Assembly: GCF_000802155.2 (NCBI RefSeq)
Contig: NZ_JQGJ02000002.1
Location: forward strand, 434,001 to 498,000
DNA: 64,000 bases
Source of the DNA: Pseudomonas frederiksbergensis
GTDB taxonomy: Bacteria; Pseudomonadota; Gammaproteobacteria; Pseudomonadales; Pseudomonadaceae
Direction of reading: 5' to 3'
A program made the translations under genes and the position numbers. The first letter of the stretch is position 1. Each line of letters opens with the position of its first letter. The notes under the pieces are model-generated. The model ran no database searches and was not told where the DNA came from. It saw only the letters and a program-made list of their open reading frames with translations. Below are positions 8,088 to 18,043 of this stretch, piece after piece.

Positions 8088-8909
8088 TTACATGCCGGTG
8101 CGGCCCATCTGCGCAAAGAGCGCGCGCATCGCCACCAGGGATGGCGTGTGGCTGCTGAAACCACCGTCGGCGACCAGTGTGGTGCCGGTGACAAAGGCGG
8201 ATTCATCACTGGCCAGGAATGCCACGACATCGGCGATCTGCCGGGGTGTGCCCAGCTCGGCGGTGCAGTGGTTGTCGCGCAGAATGTCGAGCACCGGTTC
8301 AGGCATGGCGTGCTCCGAAGGCGCCAGGCCGATCTGCACGGCGTTACCACGAATACCTTGCTTGCCGTACTGCGAAGCCACCATGCGCGGCAGCATCATC
8401 AGCCCCGCCTTGGAGGTGGCGTAGCCGGTCAGGGACATATCGCCCTGCATGCCCAGGCCTGAAGTGGCAAAGATAATCGAGCCCTTGCCGTTCTCCAGCA
8501 TGACCGGGATCACATGCTTGGTGCACAGCACCGCGCCCCGCAAGTTGACGGCGATGGCGCGATCCCAGGCCTGCATATCGAGGTTGACGAAGTCACGGTC
8601 CAACTGACGTTGCTCGGCATTCAGGATCGCCGCGTTGTTGTGCAGGATGTCGACACGGCCAAAACGCTGTTTCACCTGGGCGACCATCGCCCGCACGTCG
8701 TCTTCCGAGGACACGTCCGTAGCGATCGCCAAGGCTTGATGACCCGCAGCCAGCAGCGACTCGGCAACGGCCGTCGCGCCCTCGAAGTTGATATCGACCA
8801 CTGCGATACTTGCACCATGCGACGCCAGTACCCGGGCGCACTCAGCGCCCAGGCCGCCACCGGAACCGGTAATAATGGCCACTCGCCCTGCCAGTTTTCC
8901 TGTGCTCAT
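8088..8909 (-). CDS. SDR family oxidoreductase
   Basis: A 273-residue classical SDR. TGSGGGLG near residue 14 binds the cofactor, VDIN at the end of the second strand suggests an NAD preference, and HNNAAI stands for NNAG. The catalytic Ser lies in FATSGLG and YxxxK in GYATSK. The C-terminus VTGTTLVADGGF is typical. It probably oxidises a hydroxyl group of the same substrate handled by the neighbouring flavoprotein and hydratase; the genes are 90 bp and 32 bp from their neighbours on the same strand. Confidence 0.9.
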   Translation of the reverse strand: MSTGKLAGRVAIITGSGGGLGAECARVLASHGASIAVVDINFEGATAVAESLLAAGHQALAIATDVSSEDDVRAMVAQVKQRFGRVDILHNNAAILNAEQRQLDRDFVNLDMQAWDRAIAVNLRGAVLCTKHVIPVMLENGKGSIIFATSGLGMQGDMSLTGYATSKAGLMMLPRMVASQYGKQGIRGNAVQIGLAPSEHAMPEPVLDILRDNHCTAELGTPRQIADVVAFLASDESAFVTGTTLVADGGFSSHTPSLVAMRALFAQMGRTGM

Positions 8910-8941
8910 GTCCTGTTCCTTATTGTTTTTTGGGTGACGCT

Positions 8942-9760
8942 TTACTCGCCGGTAAAGCGCGGTTCGCGCCGCTCGCTGAACGCCTGGGCCGCTTCGCGGG
9001 CATCCTTGGTCGGGGCCAGCAAGGCGAACAGATCGAGCTCCAAGTCCAGGCCGCGCTTGAGATCCATGTCCAGCGCCGCCCGGGCCGCCTGTTTGACAAA
9101 GGCCGACGCGGTGGGTGGTTTGCTGGCGATGCGCTGAGCAAAGGCCCGTACTTCGTCCAGCAGGCTGGCGTTGTCACTGGCCAGGCGGCTGACCAGGCCA
9201 ATGCGCTGCGCGTGTTCGGCACCCACCCGGTCACCGGTAAGCAACATGTCCAATGCCTGACCCGGCGCCACCACACGGGAAAGTCGTTGCGTGCCGCCGC
9301 CACCGGGAATCAGGCCCAGGCCGGTTTCCGGCAGGGCGAACACGGCATCGGGCGCGGCGAAACGGATGTCACACGCCAATACCAGCTCCAGCCCACCGCC
9401 CATGCAGTAGCCATGGATGGCGGCAATCACGGGTTTGCCGATGCCATCCAGCGCTTCGATCCAGCGCACCTTTTCCATGCGCTGGCGCACTTGCAGGCTC
9501 GACTCCGGACCGCGACGTTCCTTGATATCGGCGCCCGCACAAAAGCCTCGCTCGCCTTCCCCGCGAATCACGATCACACGAATTTCCGGGTCTTGTTGCA
9601 ACAACGCCAATGCTTGCGGCACGCCCTGGCGAATGTCGTCGTTGATGGCGTTGATCTGCCGGGGCCGGGTCAGTACCACCCAGCCCACCATGGCCTCCCG
9701 CTCCAGGCGCACGGCATCGTTGATCAGCACGCAAGACGGCTGGTTCTGCGCCGGGCTCAT
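8942..9760 (-). CDS. Enoyl-CoA hydratase/isomerase family protein
   Basis: A 272-residue crotonase-fold enzyme acting on CoA thioesters. The first oxyanion-hole motif is RGFCAGADIKE and the second is GYCMGGGLELVLACD, followed by ALPETGLGLIPGGGGTQRL. The Glu of PETGLG occupies the position of a catalytic glutamate in hydratases. The start ATG (9758-9760) overlaps the stop codon of the upstream VOC gene as ATGA, indicating translational coupling. Its presence indicates that at least one intermediate of the pathway is a CoA ester, although no CoA ligase gene is seen in the window. Confidence 0.92.
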   Translation of the reverse strand: MSPAQNQPSCVLINDAVRLEREAMVGWVVLTRPRQINAINDDIRQGVPQALALLQQDPEIRVIVIRGEGERGFCAGADIKERRGPESSLQVRQRMEKVRWIEALDGIGKPVIAAIHGYCMGGGLELVLACDIRFAAPDAVFALPETGLGLIPGGGGTQRLSRVVAPGQALDMLLTGDRVGAEHAQRIGLVSRLASDNASLLDEVRAFAQRIASKPPTASAFVKQAARAALDMDLKRGLDLELDLFALLAPTKDAREAAQAFSERREPRFTGE

Positions 9761-10728
9761 GCAGAGCACTCCTCGAACTCGAAGACTTGGCCATCGAGTT
9801 CCTGCGGATCGACCTTGATCAACGCACGGCCACCCACGGCCGCCGAGGATTCGATCCACTGGAACCGAGTGCCGCGCGCTCGCAAGTCCTCGGCTTTGGC
9901 GGCCAGGTCGTTGACACCGATGCGGATGTAGTACGGACCCGGGCCCCAATTATTGACGTAGTGGCCGGCGTCGGTGTTCCAGTAGGTAGCCTCGAGCACA
10001 TCGAGGGTGGCGCTGTTGGGCACTGTGAAGCCCATCCGCGCACGGCGGTAACCTTCACTACCGATGGTCTCTACCGGGCCGCTCGGCTCCCAGTCGAGGT
10101 TGGTCGATACCTTGCGCAGGGTTTCATCGAGGTCGCGTACCAGGAAGCCACGGGCGGTGACGCGCACCATGTCGCCGGGCTTGAGATCGCGCGGTTGCAT
10201 CGGTGGCAGCTGGTAGGTTTCCGGCGGCATCTGCAAAGGCTCGGTCGGCATGATTTCAATGCACAAGCCGCCGTCCACGGAGGGTTGGTAATACGGTTGC
10301 TCGGGGGTCGCCCCCAGCCATAGGCGATCGAACGGCATTTCCGGGGTGCGCTGCGCCATGCGGAATGGCAAGCGACGACGCATCAGTTTGTCCACCAGCG
10401 CGTCGAACTTGTCCCCATGCAGCGCCAGCACGATGGAGTGGGTAAGCATGGGCCGGTGGTGGCCCTGGAAATCCTTGAGGCTTTCCAGGAAATCATGAAA
10501 CAGCGGGTCACCGGGGTTCGGCCGATCCAGGTGCCACTGCGGTTCGATGCGCGTCGGCGACACCGCCAGGGATTTGTGTACCCGCAGAAAATGCGCGATG
10601 TACGGGTGATTATCGAACGCCTGGCGCCAGCGCTCGTGTTTGTAGATCCCGAGCTTGTCGACCAACATTTGCGTCATGCCGTCCGGGTCTGGAACCATCA
10701 TGTCGGCACTCATCAATAACTCGAACAT
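9757..10728 (-). CDS. VOC (glyoxalase/extradiol dioxygenase fold) protein
   Basis: A 323-residue protein with two vicinal-oxygen-chelate modules: residues about 1-170 (MFELLMSADMMVPDPDGMTQMLVDKLGI) and 185-320 (VTARGFLVRDLDETLRKVSTNLDWEPSG to DGQVFEFEE). The length and two-module form match extradiol-type ring-cleavage enzymes. However, I cannot assign a complete His-His-Glu metal triad: the first strand of module 2 has Arg where a metal ligand is usual. A role as a lyase, epimerase or binding protein is therefore equally possible. It is translationally coupled to the hydratase downstream and lies 47 bp after the RND transporter gene. Confidence 0.75.
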   Translation of the reverse strand: MFELLMSADMMVPDPDGMTQMLVDKLGIYKHERWRQAFDNHPYIAHFLRVHKSLAVSPTRIEPQWHLDRPNPGDPLFHDFLESLKDFQGHHRPMLTHSIVLALHGDKFDALVDKLMRRRLPFRMAQRTPEMPFDRLWLGATPEQPYYQPSVDGGLCIEIMPTEPLQMPPETYQLPPMQPRDLKPGDMVRVTARGFLVRDLDETLRKVSTNLDWEPSGPVETIGSEGYRRARMGFTVPNSATLDVLEATYWNTDAGHYVNNWGPGPYYIRIGVNDLAAKAEDLRARGTRFQWIESSAAVGGRALIKVDPQELDGQVFEFEECSA

Positions 10729-10775
10729 CTTTATCTCCTTGCAATTGCCAGCCAGGGCCTGGGCCCGGCCATTAG

Positions 10776-13307
10776 TCAGCGGGCACGCCGGGGTAAGGCG
10801 AGCTCAGTCAATGAGTGTGTTGGTGCACTGGTCGCGGCCTTACGCGGTTCCTGCTGCGCGCGGGCGTCTTCAAGGTCAAGCGTCACTCCGGCCTTGGAGT
10901 TGCCCTTGGGGTTGAGCAGGAAATGTGACAGGGCCGGGATCAACACCAGCGCACCGAGCATGTTCCACAGGAACATGAAGGTCAGCAGAATGCCCATGTC
11001 CGCCTGGAACTTGATCGGCGACCAGGCCCAGGTAATCACCCCCGCGGCCATGGTCAGGCCCACCAGGGCGACGACACGGCCAGTGAAATCCAGCGAGCGG
11101 CGATAAGCGACAGCCAGGCTGCCACCTCGCGCCTGCACCGCCAGTTGCACGCTCAGCAGGTACAACGCGTAATCGACACCGACCCCGACACCCACGGCGA
11201 TGACCGGCAAGGTGGCCACTTTCAGGCCGATGCCCAACCAGACCATTAGCGCCTTGCAGATGATCGTGGTCATCAGCAGCGGAATCAGCGCCACCAGCGT
11301 TGCACGCCAACTGCGGAACGTCAGCAGGCAGAGCAAGGCCGTGGCGCCATACACAGCCAGGTACATCGTGATGATGCCCTTCTCAACCTCGATGTTGGTG
11401 GCGGCCTCGATGCCGGCGTTACCCGCGGCCAGCAGGAATTCCACCGGCTGCTCGGCGCCGGCGGCGGTGTTGTTTTCCTTGGCGAACGCCTCGGAGACCT
11501 TCAATACCCGGCTCAGGGTATCGGCCTTGTGGTCTGCCAGGTAGGCAATCAATGGCGTCACCGAGCATTGCTGGTTGGTGATGCCGGGGGCGGAAATCAT
11601 CGCCGCGTCCACCGCCGAGTTGGTGATCGCCTGGTCACGGCTGATGCTCAACCATTTCGGGCTGCCTTCGGCCATGCCGGAGCTGATCATCCGCACGGTT
11701 TCGGCCAGCGATTGGGTGGTTTGCACGCCCGGCGTCTGGCGCAGGCGCCAGGCCAGTTTGTCCATGCTTTGCAGCGACTGGTACAGACGGCAGCTGTCTT
11801 CGTTGGTCTTCATGATGACCACGAACTGGTCACTGGAAAGTCCGTAATGGCTGGTGATGTAGGCGTTGTCACGGTTATAGCGTGAGTCCGCGCGCAACTC
11901 GGGTGCACCGGGGTCCAGGTCGCCCACCTTGAGATGCATCATCACCACGCTGCCCAGCAGGGTCACCAACAGCGACAAGGCAATGACTGCCGTGGCCGCC
12001 GGCCGTTCGGTGAAGCGGTCGAGACCACGCCAGATATGCCCAAGCAAACCTCGGCTGGCTTCATCGGCCTGGTCTTTGGCGATGGCGATACGCGCGGCTT
12101 TTTCACTCACACCCAGGTATGACAGCGCCACCGGAATCAGCAGCAGCTTGGTGAAAATCAACACCGCCACACCGATGCTGGTGGTCAGGGCCAGGTCGCG
12201 GATCACCGGGATATCAATGATCACCAGCACGGCAAAACCGACGATATTGGTCAGTAGCGCGGTAAGGCCGGTGAGGAACAAACGGCGGAAGGTGTATCGC
12301 GCGGCCACATACTTATGAGTGCCCCGGCCAATATCCTGGAGGATGCCGTTCATCTTCTGCGTGCCATGGGAAATGCCGATGGCAAAAATCAGGAACGGCA
12401 CCAGAATCGAATACGGATCCAGCTCGTAGCCGAGGATCTGCATCAAACCCAACAGCCACACCACACCGGCCACCGCCACGCTCACCAGCAACAGGGTGCT
12501 GCGCAGGCAGCGGGTATAGCAGTAGACGAACAGGCCGGCGATCACCACCGAGGTGCCAAAGAACAGCATCACCGAATACAGGCCGTCGATCAGGTCACCG
12601 ACCAGCTTGCTGAAACCGACAATGTGAATGCCCACCTTGTCGCTTTCCAGCGAGCGAATCTGTGCTTCCAGTTGCTTGGAAAAATCACCGTAGTCCAGGG
12701 GTTTCCCGGTCTGCGGATGAGTATCGAGCAGTGGCGCGACAATCATGCTCGACCGGCCGTCGTTGGCCACCAGGTTGCCGATAATGCCGGCGCGCATGAT
12801 GTTGCGGCGCAGCGCCTTTATCGACTTGTCGCTGCCGTCGTAATCGGCTGGCATCACCGCACCGCCATCGATGCCCTCCTCCGTCACTTCTTTCCAGCGA
12901 ACGATGGGCATCCACAGCGACTTCATCCAGGAACGGTCGATACCCGGAATCAGGTACAGGGTGTCGTTGACCTTCTGCAGGGCCAGCAAGTAGTCAGCGT
13001 CGTAGATGTCACCGGTCTTGTTTTCCACCACCACGCGAATGCTGTTGCCCAGGCCTGGTAACTGGTTTTTATAGGCCAGGTAATTCTTGATGTACGGGCT
13101 GGAGCTGGGAATCATTTTCTCGAAGCTGGCATTCACCTGCAGCTGGGTAGCAAAGAAGCCCAGCACGACCGTGGCGAGCAAGCAGGCAACGATGACGACC
13201 ATGCGATGACGGAAAATGACCCGTTCAAACCAGCCACCGGAGTGCTTGTCAAAGTCCTCCAGGTTGGCAATCACTGGCATCCCGCTGTTGAATTTTTGCT
13301 CGACCAT
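10776..13307 (-). CDS. RND superfamily / MMPL-type transporter
   Basis: An 843-residue inner-membrane protein with the RND two-fold layout: one membrane helix (about residues 33-54), a long periplasmic domain, a block of five helices (about 235-400), then the same pattern again (helix near 440, periplasmic domain, five helices about 650-800). The first block holds the sterol-sensing-like segment PYSILVPFLIFAIGISHGTQ. Proteins of this MMPL/HpnN-like type move lipids or hydrophobic molecules using the proton gradient. The gene is followed by a VOC gene and preceded by a YCF48-type gene and the DUF1329/DUF1302 pair, an association found in several hydrophobic-substrate clusters. Direction of transport is unknown. 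Confidence 0.9.
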   Translation of the reverse strand: MVEQKFNSGMPVIANLEDFDKHSGGWFERVIFRHRMVVIVACLLATVVLGFFATQLQVNASFEKMIPSSSPYIKNYLAYKNQLPGLGNSIRVVVENKTGDIYDADYLLALQKVNDTLYLIPGIDRSWMKSLWMPIVRWKEVTEEGIDGGAVMPADYDGSDKSIKALRRNIMRAGIIGNLVANDGRSSMIVAPLLDTHPQTGKPLDYGDFSKQLEAQIRSLESDKVGIHIVGFSKLVGDLIDGLYSVMLFFGTSVVIAGLFVYCYTRCLRSTLLLVSVAVAGVVWLLGLMQILGYELDPYSILVPFLIFAIGISHGTQKMNGILQDIGRGTHKYVAARYTFRRLFLTGLTALLTNIVGFAVLVIIDIPVIRDLALTTSIGVAVLIFTKLLLIPVALSYLGVSEKAARIAIAKDQADEASRGLLGHIWRGLDRFTERPAATAVIALSLLVTLLGSVVMMHLKVGDLDPGAPELRADSRYNRDNAYITSHYGLSSDQFVVIMKTNEDSCRLYQSLQSMDKLAWRLRQTPGVQTTQSLAETVRMISSGMAEGSPKWLSISRDQAITNSAVDAAMISAPGITNQQCSVTPLIAYLADHKADTLSRVLKVSEAFAKENNTAAGAEQPVEFLLAAGNAGIEAATNIEVEKGIITMYLAVYGATALLCLLTFRSWRATLVALIPLLMTTIICKALMVWLGIGLKVATLPVIAVGVGVGVDYALYLLSVQLAVQARGGSLAVAYRRSLDFTGRVVALVGLTMAAGVITWAWSPIKFQADMGILLTFMFLWNMLGALVLIPALSHFLLNPKGNSKAGVTLDLEDARAQQEPRKAATSAPTHSLTELALPRRAR

Positions 13308-13342
13308 TTTTTCTTTCTCGTAGGGGAATCGTGCCGGCGGCG

Positions 13343-14473
13343 TTAGTTGGCCGGGGCGATATCGATGACCTTCGCGCCGCTGAAGCGCGTGACGACCAGG
13401 CTCCCAGCCTGTTTGGTGGCGGTGGCTGCATACACCTCGCCTACCCGCGCATCGGTCAACGGGCTGACCTGCAAACTCTGCCGATCGACACTGACCAATT
13501 GCCCCCCCTGGCTTACGACGATCAAGGCGTTGCCCTGCTCGACGATACTGACCAGGCTGCTATTGAGCCGGGTCTCCACGGGCTGCCACTGCTGGCCGTC
13601 ATCACGGCTGGCCAACAGATTGCCGCGCAGTCCGTAAGCCAGCAGTAGATGATCGAAGGCACGAACGCCAAAGTAGGTACCGGTATAGGGCGTATCGATT
13701 TTCACGAAACGCTGTTGCTGACCGTCCAGGCGCAACAACAGGCCCTGTTCACCCGCGATATAAAAAGCGCCAGCGTGCTGCGCCAGGCCATACAGGTGCA
13801 TGCGTCGATCGTTGTCGCTGCGCTCGATCCATGGTTCCCAGCTCTGGCCGTTATCAGCGCTGTGCAACAACATGCCGAAGGCCCCCACGACAAACCCGCT
13901 GCCGTGTTCATTGAACATCACATCCAGAAACGGTGCGGCCAACACGTCCGGCGTCGCCGAAGTGCTGGCGGCCATGGCAACCTCCCTGAGCACCAGGGCT
14001 GCGGCTTCATCGCCTTTTTCGGCCCGCGGGCCGTAGTAGGCGTTGAGCAACGTCAACAGGCGGCGCCCGTCAAGTTGCACCTGCCAGCTGTCGCCGCCAT
14101 CGGTGGTGCGCATGACCAAGGCATCGTGACCGACGACCCAGCCATTGCGCTCATCGCGAAAGCGTACTTGCACCAGATCGCTGGAAACCGGGCTGTCGAC
14201 CTGCCGCCAGGTCCGGCCGTCATCGGTGGAACGCTGGATCAGCCCGTGCAGACCGACGCCGATCATCGCGTTGCCAGCCCTGGCGACCGACAGCAAGGGT
14301 GCGGGCAGACGTTCATCCACCCGCTGCGCCGGCACGTCCAGCGAGTCGGCGGAGGACGCGACCGCGCTATAGGCAGGCGTCGTCACCCACGGACTCGCAC
14401 CGACGATCAGCGCGACAGCCAGCAGCAGGCGCGTCGTGGAGCGGAAAAAAGAAGCAGGGCAAGGGCCAGTCAT
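13343..14473 (-). CDS. Exported YCF48/BNR-repeat beta-propeller protein
   Basis: A 376-residue protein with an N-terminal signal peptide (hydrophobic core LLLAVALIVGASPW, cleavage probably after AYS). The mature part contains repeated blades such as GLIQRSTDDGRTWRQVD, ALVMRTTDGGDSWQVQ and MLLHSADNGQSWEPW, the S/T-x-D-x-G-x-x-W BNR/YCF48 pattern. It would act in the periplasm, perhaps as an assembly or partner protein of the RND transporter encoded 35 bp downstream. Family members are often annotated as glycosyl hydrolase BNR repeat proteins without enzymatic proof. Confidence 0.85.
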   Translation of the reverse strand: MTGPCPASFFRSTTRLLLAVALIVGASPWVTTPAYSAVASSADSLDVPAQRVDERLPAPLLSVARAGNAMIGVGLHGLIQRSTDDGRTWRQVDSPVSSDLVQVRFRDERNGWVVGHDALVMRTTDGGDSWQVQLDGRRLLTLLNAYYGPRAEKGDEAAALVLREVAMAASTSATPDVLAAPFLDVMFNEHGSGFVVGAFGMLLHSADNGQSWEPWIERSDNDRRMHLYGLAQHAGAFYIAGEQGLLLRLDGQQQRFVKIDTPYTGTYFGVRAFDHLLLAYGLRGNLLASRDDGQQWQPVETRLNSSLVSIVEQGNALIVVSQGGQLVSVDRQSLQVSPLTDARVGEVYAATATKQAGSLVVTRFSGAKVIDIAPAN

Positions 14474-14568
14474 TATTTTTATTCCTTAACCATCCCACGT
14501 GGCGAACCCACCCGCTCTGCCTGCCAGGCTTGATGCGCAAACCGGCACGCAGAACAGGCGAGATCACG

Positions 14569-15930
14569 TCAGCGCTGAGTCACCCGGGCCACAATGGCTT
14601 CAGGGTTCATGTCACGCTCGGAAAGTGGTTTGTCGACGAATTTGTAGCCGCCCTTCAAACCATCGTTGAGCAACGCATACATGCCTTTGTTGAAGTCATA
14701 AACGACGTTCTTCACGTTGTAGGGGATGTTCTTGTCGTAGAGCTGGACACCGCTGAGGAAGATCGAGCGATACAAGGCGCCGCTCTTGTCCCAGGCGTCA
14801 TACAGGCCTACGCCGAAGGTATCTTCATCCAGATAGTAGGTGCGCTTGCTGTAGACGTGACGCATGCCCGGCTTCAACGTCGCCTCGACGACCCAGACCC
14901 GATGCAGTTCCCAACGCTCGTTCGCCGGATTGGCGTGGTGCGGCATGAACTGATCTTCCTGCTTGCCAACGCCGAAATAGAACTTGTAGGCGTTGTAAGG
15001 GATGTACATCTCCTTGCGGCCGACCAGTTTGTAGTCGAACCGGTCCTGGCTGCCGGAGAACATTTGCAGCTCGTCGAACAGCGTCACACCGCCCTGGCTG
15101 GCGACCGGCGTGTCGAAGGCGAATTCCGGCGCCAGTTTTACCCGGCGCTGGCCTGGGGAATAACTGAACGAACGACGCGCCTTGGCCAACGGATCGAGGA
15201 AGTCGGTCAGTACCACCACTTCACCAGAACGTCGCGCCGGATAGTCATTGCGCGAGAACACCCGGGCATACATCAATGGGTCGCGATCCTGCTGAGTCAC
15301 CTGGTAATAAGGGGTTTCCTCGAAGGTCGCCTGTTCAGCGGTCTTGGTAATCGAGCCGTTCGCATCGACTACCCAGCTATTGGAAGAAGACGTGGTCGAG
15401 TAGCCGGTGCCGATCTTGTAACGCACCTGCTGGTTCCACATCACTTCGTTGCCGGTTTTCGGAATCGGGAACGGCAAGCCGCCACGGCAGGCCGGATCGA
15501 CTGCCAACCCGTCCTTTTGGATCTGACAGCTGGTGGCGTTGCGCACGGTGGCGTCAAGTACCGCCTGAGGATAGGCCGCCGTACGGTGGCTTGGGTAAAC
15601 GTCGATGTAGTAGGTCGGGTATTTCTTGATCAGGGCCTTTTGCCCTTCACTGAGCTTGTCCCCGTACTGGTCAACGTTTTTGGCATCAATGCGAAACAGT
15701 GGTTTCTCGTCCTTGAACGGGTCGACCCAGAACCCGCTATCCGCTACGAAGCCGGCCGGTGCTTTGGTCAAGCCGCCATCATAGGCAGGAATCGTACCTT
15801 CGGCGTTACCTGCCTTGATCGCCCCGAACGGGGTAAGGCTTTTGCCCAGTTCCGAGGCGTCACCGCCTGCCGCCAGGGTGTAGGTCGCCATGCTCATCAG
15901 GGCAATGGATAGGGCAAGTTGTCGTTTCAT
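14569..15930 (-). CDS. DUF1329 family exported protein (copy 1)
   Basis: A 453-residue protein with signal peptide MKRQLALSIALMSMATYTLAA, so probably periplasmic or outer-membrane attached. The mature start GKSLTPFGAIKAGNAEGTIPAYDGGL is the hallmark of DUF1329. Further hallmarks are YPSHRTAAYP, NGRGGLPFPIP-like segment and WELHRVWVVEATLKPG. The family has a fold resembling LolA/LolB lipid carriers and is thought to handle hydrophobic ligands. ATG at 15930 is chosen over GTG 15936 because GGAGA is 8 bases upstream. It is paralogous to the protein at 28065-29417 and is encoded 30 bp after its DUF1302 partner. Confidence 0.92.
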   Translation of the reverse strand: MKRQLALSIALMSMATYTLAAGGDASELGKSLTPFGAIKAGNAEGTIPAYDGGLTKAPAGFVADSGFWVDPFKDEKPLFRIDAKNVDQYGDKLSEGQKALIKKYPTYYIDVYPSHRTAAYPQAVLDATVRNATSCQIQKDGLAVDPACRGGLPFPIPKTGNEVMWNQQVRYKIGTGYSTTSSSNSWVVDANGSITKTAEQATFEETPYYQVTQQDRDPLMYARVFSRNDYPARRSGEVVVLTDFLDPLAKARRSFSYSPGQRRVKLAPEFAFDTPVASQGGVTLFDELQMFSGSQDRFDYKLVGRKEMYIPYNAYKFYFGVGKQEDQFMPHHANPANERWELHRVWVVEATLKPGMRHVYSKRTYYLDEDTFGVGLYDAWDKSGALYRSIFLSGVQLYDKNIPYNVKNVVYDFNKGMYALLNDGLKGGYKFVDKPLSERDMNPEAIVARVTQR

Positions 15931-15960
15931 GAACACATTCTCCGATTCTTGTTGTATTTG

Positions 15961-17622
15961 TCAGAAGGAGGTCTTGAAGGTAAACGCCAGCCAGCCGCGG
16001 TCGGTGCCGCCCACGGGCCCGTTACCCGCCACGGTCCCGTTCGCCAGGTGCTTGGGTTGAGCCCGGGTGTCGGCATAGCGCAACCCGAACTCATAGAGTT
16101 GCGCGTAAGTTGCCTTCAGCCCGATCGAATAGGACAGCGCTCCCTCGTTCCCACCACCGGCAGTCGGTGCGTTGCCATGCAGACCGTAGTTGACGGTCAA
16201 TGGAACATCCAGATCCCAGGACGGAAAGATGGAAATGTACTGTGGCGTATAGTTGACGGCGACGGCGTAGTAGTTCTTCGACGAACAGCCATCGGCTTCG
16301 CTGCCCGAATCAGGAATGCCGGGAGTCCTGGCATTGGTACAGGCCGCCGTACCGACGCCCTTGTACAGTTCTTCGTGTTCGGTCACCCGTTGCAAATGAC
16401 TGTAGGCGAACTCACCGACCAGCGTGGCGTTGTCCGAAATGAAGTTACGCGGTACGCCGTAGACAGCGTTGGCGATGAAGTGGATCGTATCGCCGCGAGG
16501 GCCTTCATCATCCAGGGCACTGACACCGGTGGCATTCAACGCGCCGCCCATGCGATAGGACAACTCGGTCCCTACCGCCACGGTGTTGAAGACCCGGGCA
16601 AAACTGACACCAGCGAGTTTCACGCCGCGTGGGTAGACCACCCGATAGGAGCCCGATGCCGCTTTGACCTGCGGTGCCAGCCAAGGCTGGTAGTCATCGA
16701 ACTGACGATAGTAGGCGCCAAAGGTCGATTCGATTTCTTCGACGTTGAGCTTACCCATCACGCCCCAGTTCTTGCCGTCACGCCCGAAGCGCGAATCCTG
16801 ACGCTGCAACGTTGCCCCATTGGCAGCCACCGGCAATTGGTCCGGACCTTCGAACAGAGGGTCGGCGCCACCGAAATAGGTGCCGCCGAATGGAATCCGG
16901 GTCGGTTCCCATTCATAGAAGTACTGAGCGGCAAGGGAGAGTCGGTCGGTGACCTGCGCTTTGGCCGACACTTGTCCGACGGGCAGGAACACTTCCTTGG
17001 TTTCGATACCTGGGCTGGTTGACGCCTTCACGCCATCGCTCGGGGCTTGCGAGTAAGACACGGAGTGGGCGCCGAAGAGCAGGCCCTCGCCCCAATAGTT
17101 GGTATGGCGACCGACTTTCACGTTGACTGGCGTGTCGCCGATGTTGAAGTTGCGCCAGACGAACGCATCGAGGATCTCGCCCGACGGTCCGTTCATGTAG
17201 CGATCCACTTCATCGCTGTACTTATTGTTGTGATAGCTGGTCGCGTAGCCGGGAATGTTACTGGTCACCGAGTCGTCGTGATAAGCCTGGTCAAACCAGG
17301 CGGCGGCACTGAGTCGCCCTCCCCATTCGTTGAGGTAGGAAAGGTCGAACTCACTCAACAGATCGAGGCGATTTGTCACGATATCGCCTTTATCGAACTT
17401 GCCGTCCGACTCGTCGTAGTTCGGCGTGTTCATGATGTGGCTGTCTTGACTGTCGGTGCGCATCCCGAGGTTGTAACGGACCGTATTGTCCCAACGCACA
17501 CGGTAGTCCGGGTTCGACATGTCGAACGAGGCCGCCATCGAAACCTGTGCGCCGCCAACCATCAACAGTGTCAGCGCACCTTGAGTCAGCACCCGCCGAC
17601 CCTGTTTGGTCTTCTCTTTCAT
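15961..17622 (-). CDS. DUF1302 family outer-membrane protein (copy 1)
   Basis: A 553-residue exported protein. The signal peptide (KEKTKQGRRVLTQGALTLLMVGGAQVS region, cleavage after MAA) is followed by the DUF1302 hallmark NPDYRVRWDNTVRYNLGMR. It ends with an aromatic residue (TSF) after alternating hydrophobic strands, as in beta-barrel outer-membrane proteins. Likely role: a channel for uptake or release of hydrophobic molecules, in partnership with the DUF1329 protein and the RND transporter encoded next. ATG 17622 has AGGTAG upstream. It heads the first minus-strand gene train, so its promoter lies in the 17623-18043 gap. Paralogue at 29485-31155. Confidence 0.92.
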   Translation of the reverse strand: MKEKTKQGRRVLTQGALTLLMVGGAQVSMAASFDMSNPDYRVRWDNTVRYNLGMRTDSQDSHIMNTPNYDESDGKFDKGDIVTNRLDLLSEFDLSYLNEWGGRLSAAAWFDQAYHDDSVTSNIPGYATSYHNNKYSDEVDRYMNGPSGEILDAFVWRNFNIGDTPVNVKVGRHTNYWGEGLLFGAHSVSYSQAPSDGVKASTSPGIETKEVFLPVGQVSAKAQVTDRLSLAAQYFYEWEPTRIPFGGTYFGGADPLFEGPDQLPVAANGATLQRQDSRFGRDGKNWGVMGKLNVEEIESTFGAYYRQFDDYQPWLAPQVKAASGSYRVVYPRGVKLAGVSFARVFNTVAVGTELSYRMGGALNATGVSALDDEGPRGDTIHFIANAVYGVPRNFISDNATLVGEFAYSHLQRVTEHEELYKGVGTAACTNARTPGIPDSGSEADGCSSKNYYAVAVNYTPQYISIFPSWDLDVPLTVNYGLHGNAPTAGGGNEGALSYSIGLKATYAQLYEFGLRYADTRAQPKHLANGTVAGNGPVGGTDRGWLAFTFKTSF

Positions 17623-18043
17623 ACACACTACCTTTTATTTTTATTTTCAGTCGTTTAGTGCGTTCAAACAGTCCTTCCAACAATCTGCGAAACCTCACAG
17701 GATCGTTGCAAGTCCCGCCTGGACAGTCCGCTCACGGAGGCCTGGCACGCTCCAGGACCGCTTCCCTCCTCAGCTGAAGTTACCGTAACGGATAAGAACC
17801 AAAAATTCCACATAAAGATTTCAATTCTATATACAGAATTATCGATCGACTTCCTTGGGATACCGATTTCAGCCACAGGCGATGCCAGGAATAATACTGC
17901 ACACAAAATCTATAAACGTTCAAATAGTCTTTGACGCTTTTCCTCTTTCAGCTTTCAATAGCTCCGGAAAACCCAGTGAATTTGGGATGTTCCCCAGCAA
18001 AAAACGGCCATCGCAGCGGCAGATAAAAACAAGAGGAGCCACC
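17623..18043. promoter_or_regulatory. A+T-rich divergent promoter region
   Basis: This 421-bp gap separates the divergent DUF1302 and SDR genes. It is noticeably A+T-rich between about 17780 and 17960. The symmetric pair AATTCT (17823-17828) and AGAATT (17835-17840), and the short palindrome GTTACCGTAAC near 17786, are possible regulator sites. No convincing reading frame or RNA gene was seen. Promoters for both gene trains must lie here, but I could not fix a consensus -35/-10 pair with confidence. Confidence 0.55.
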
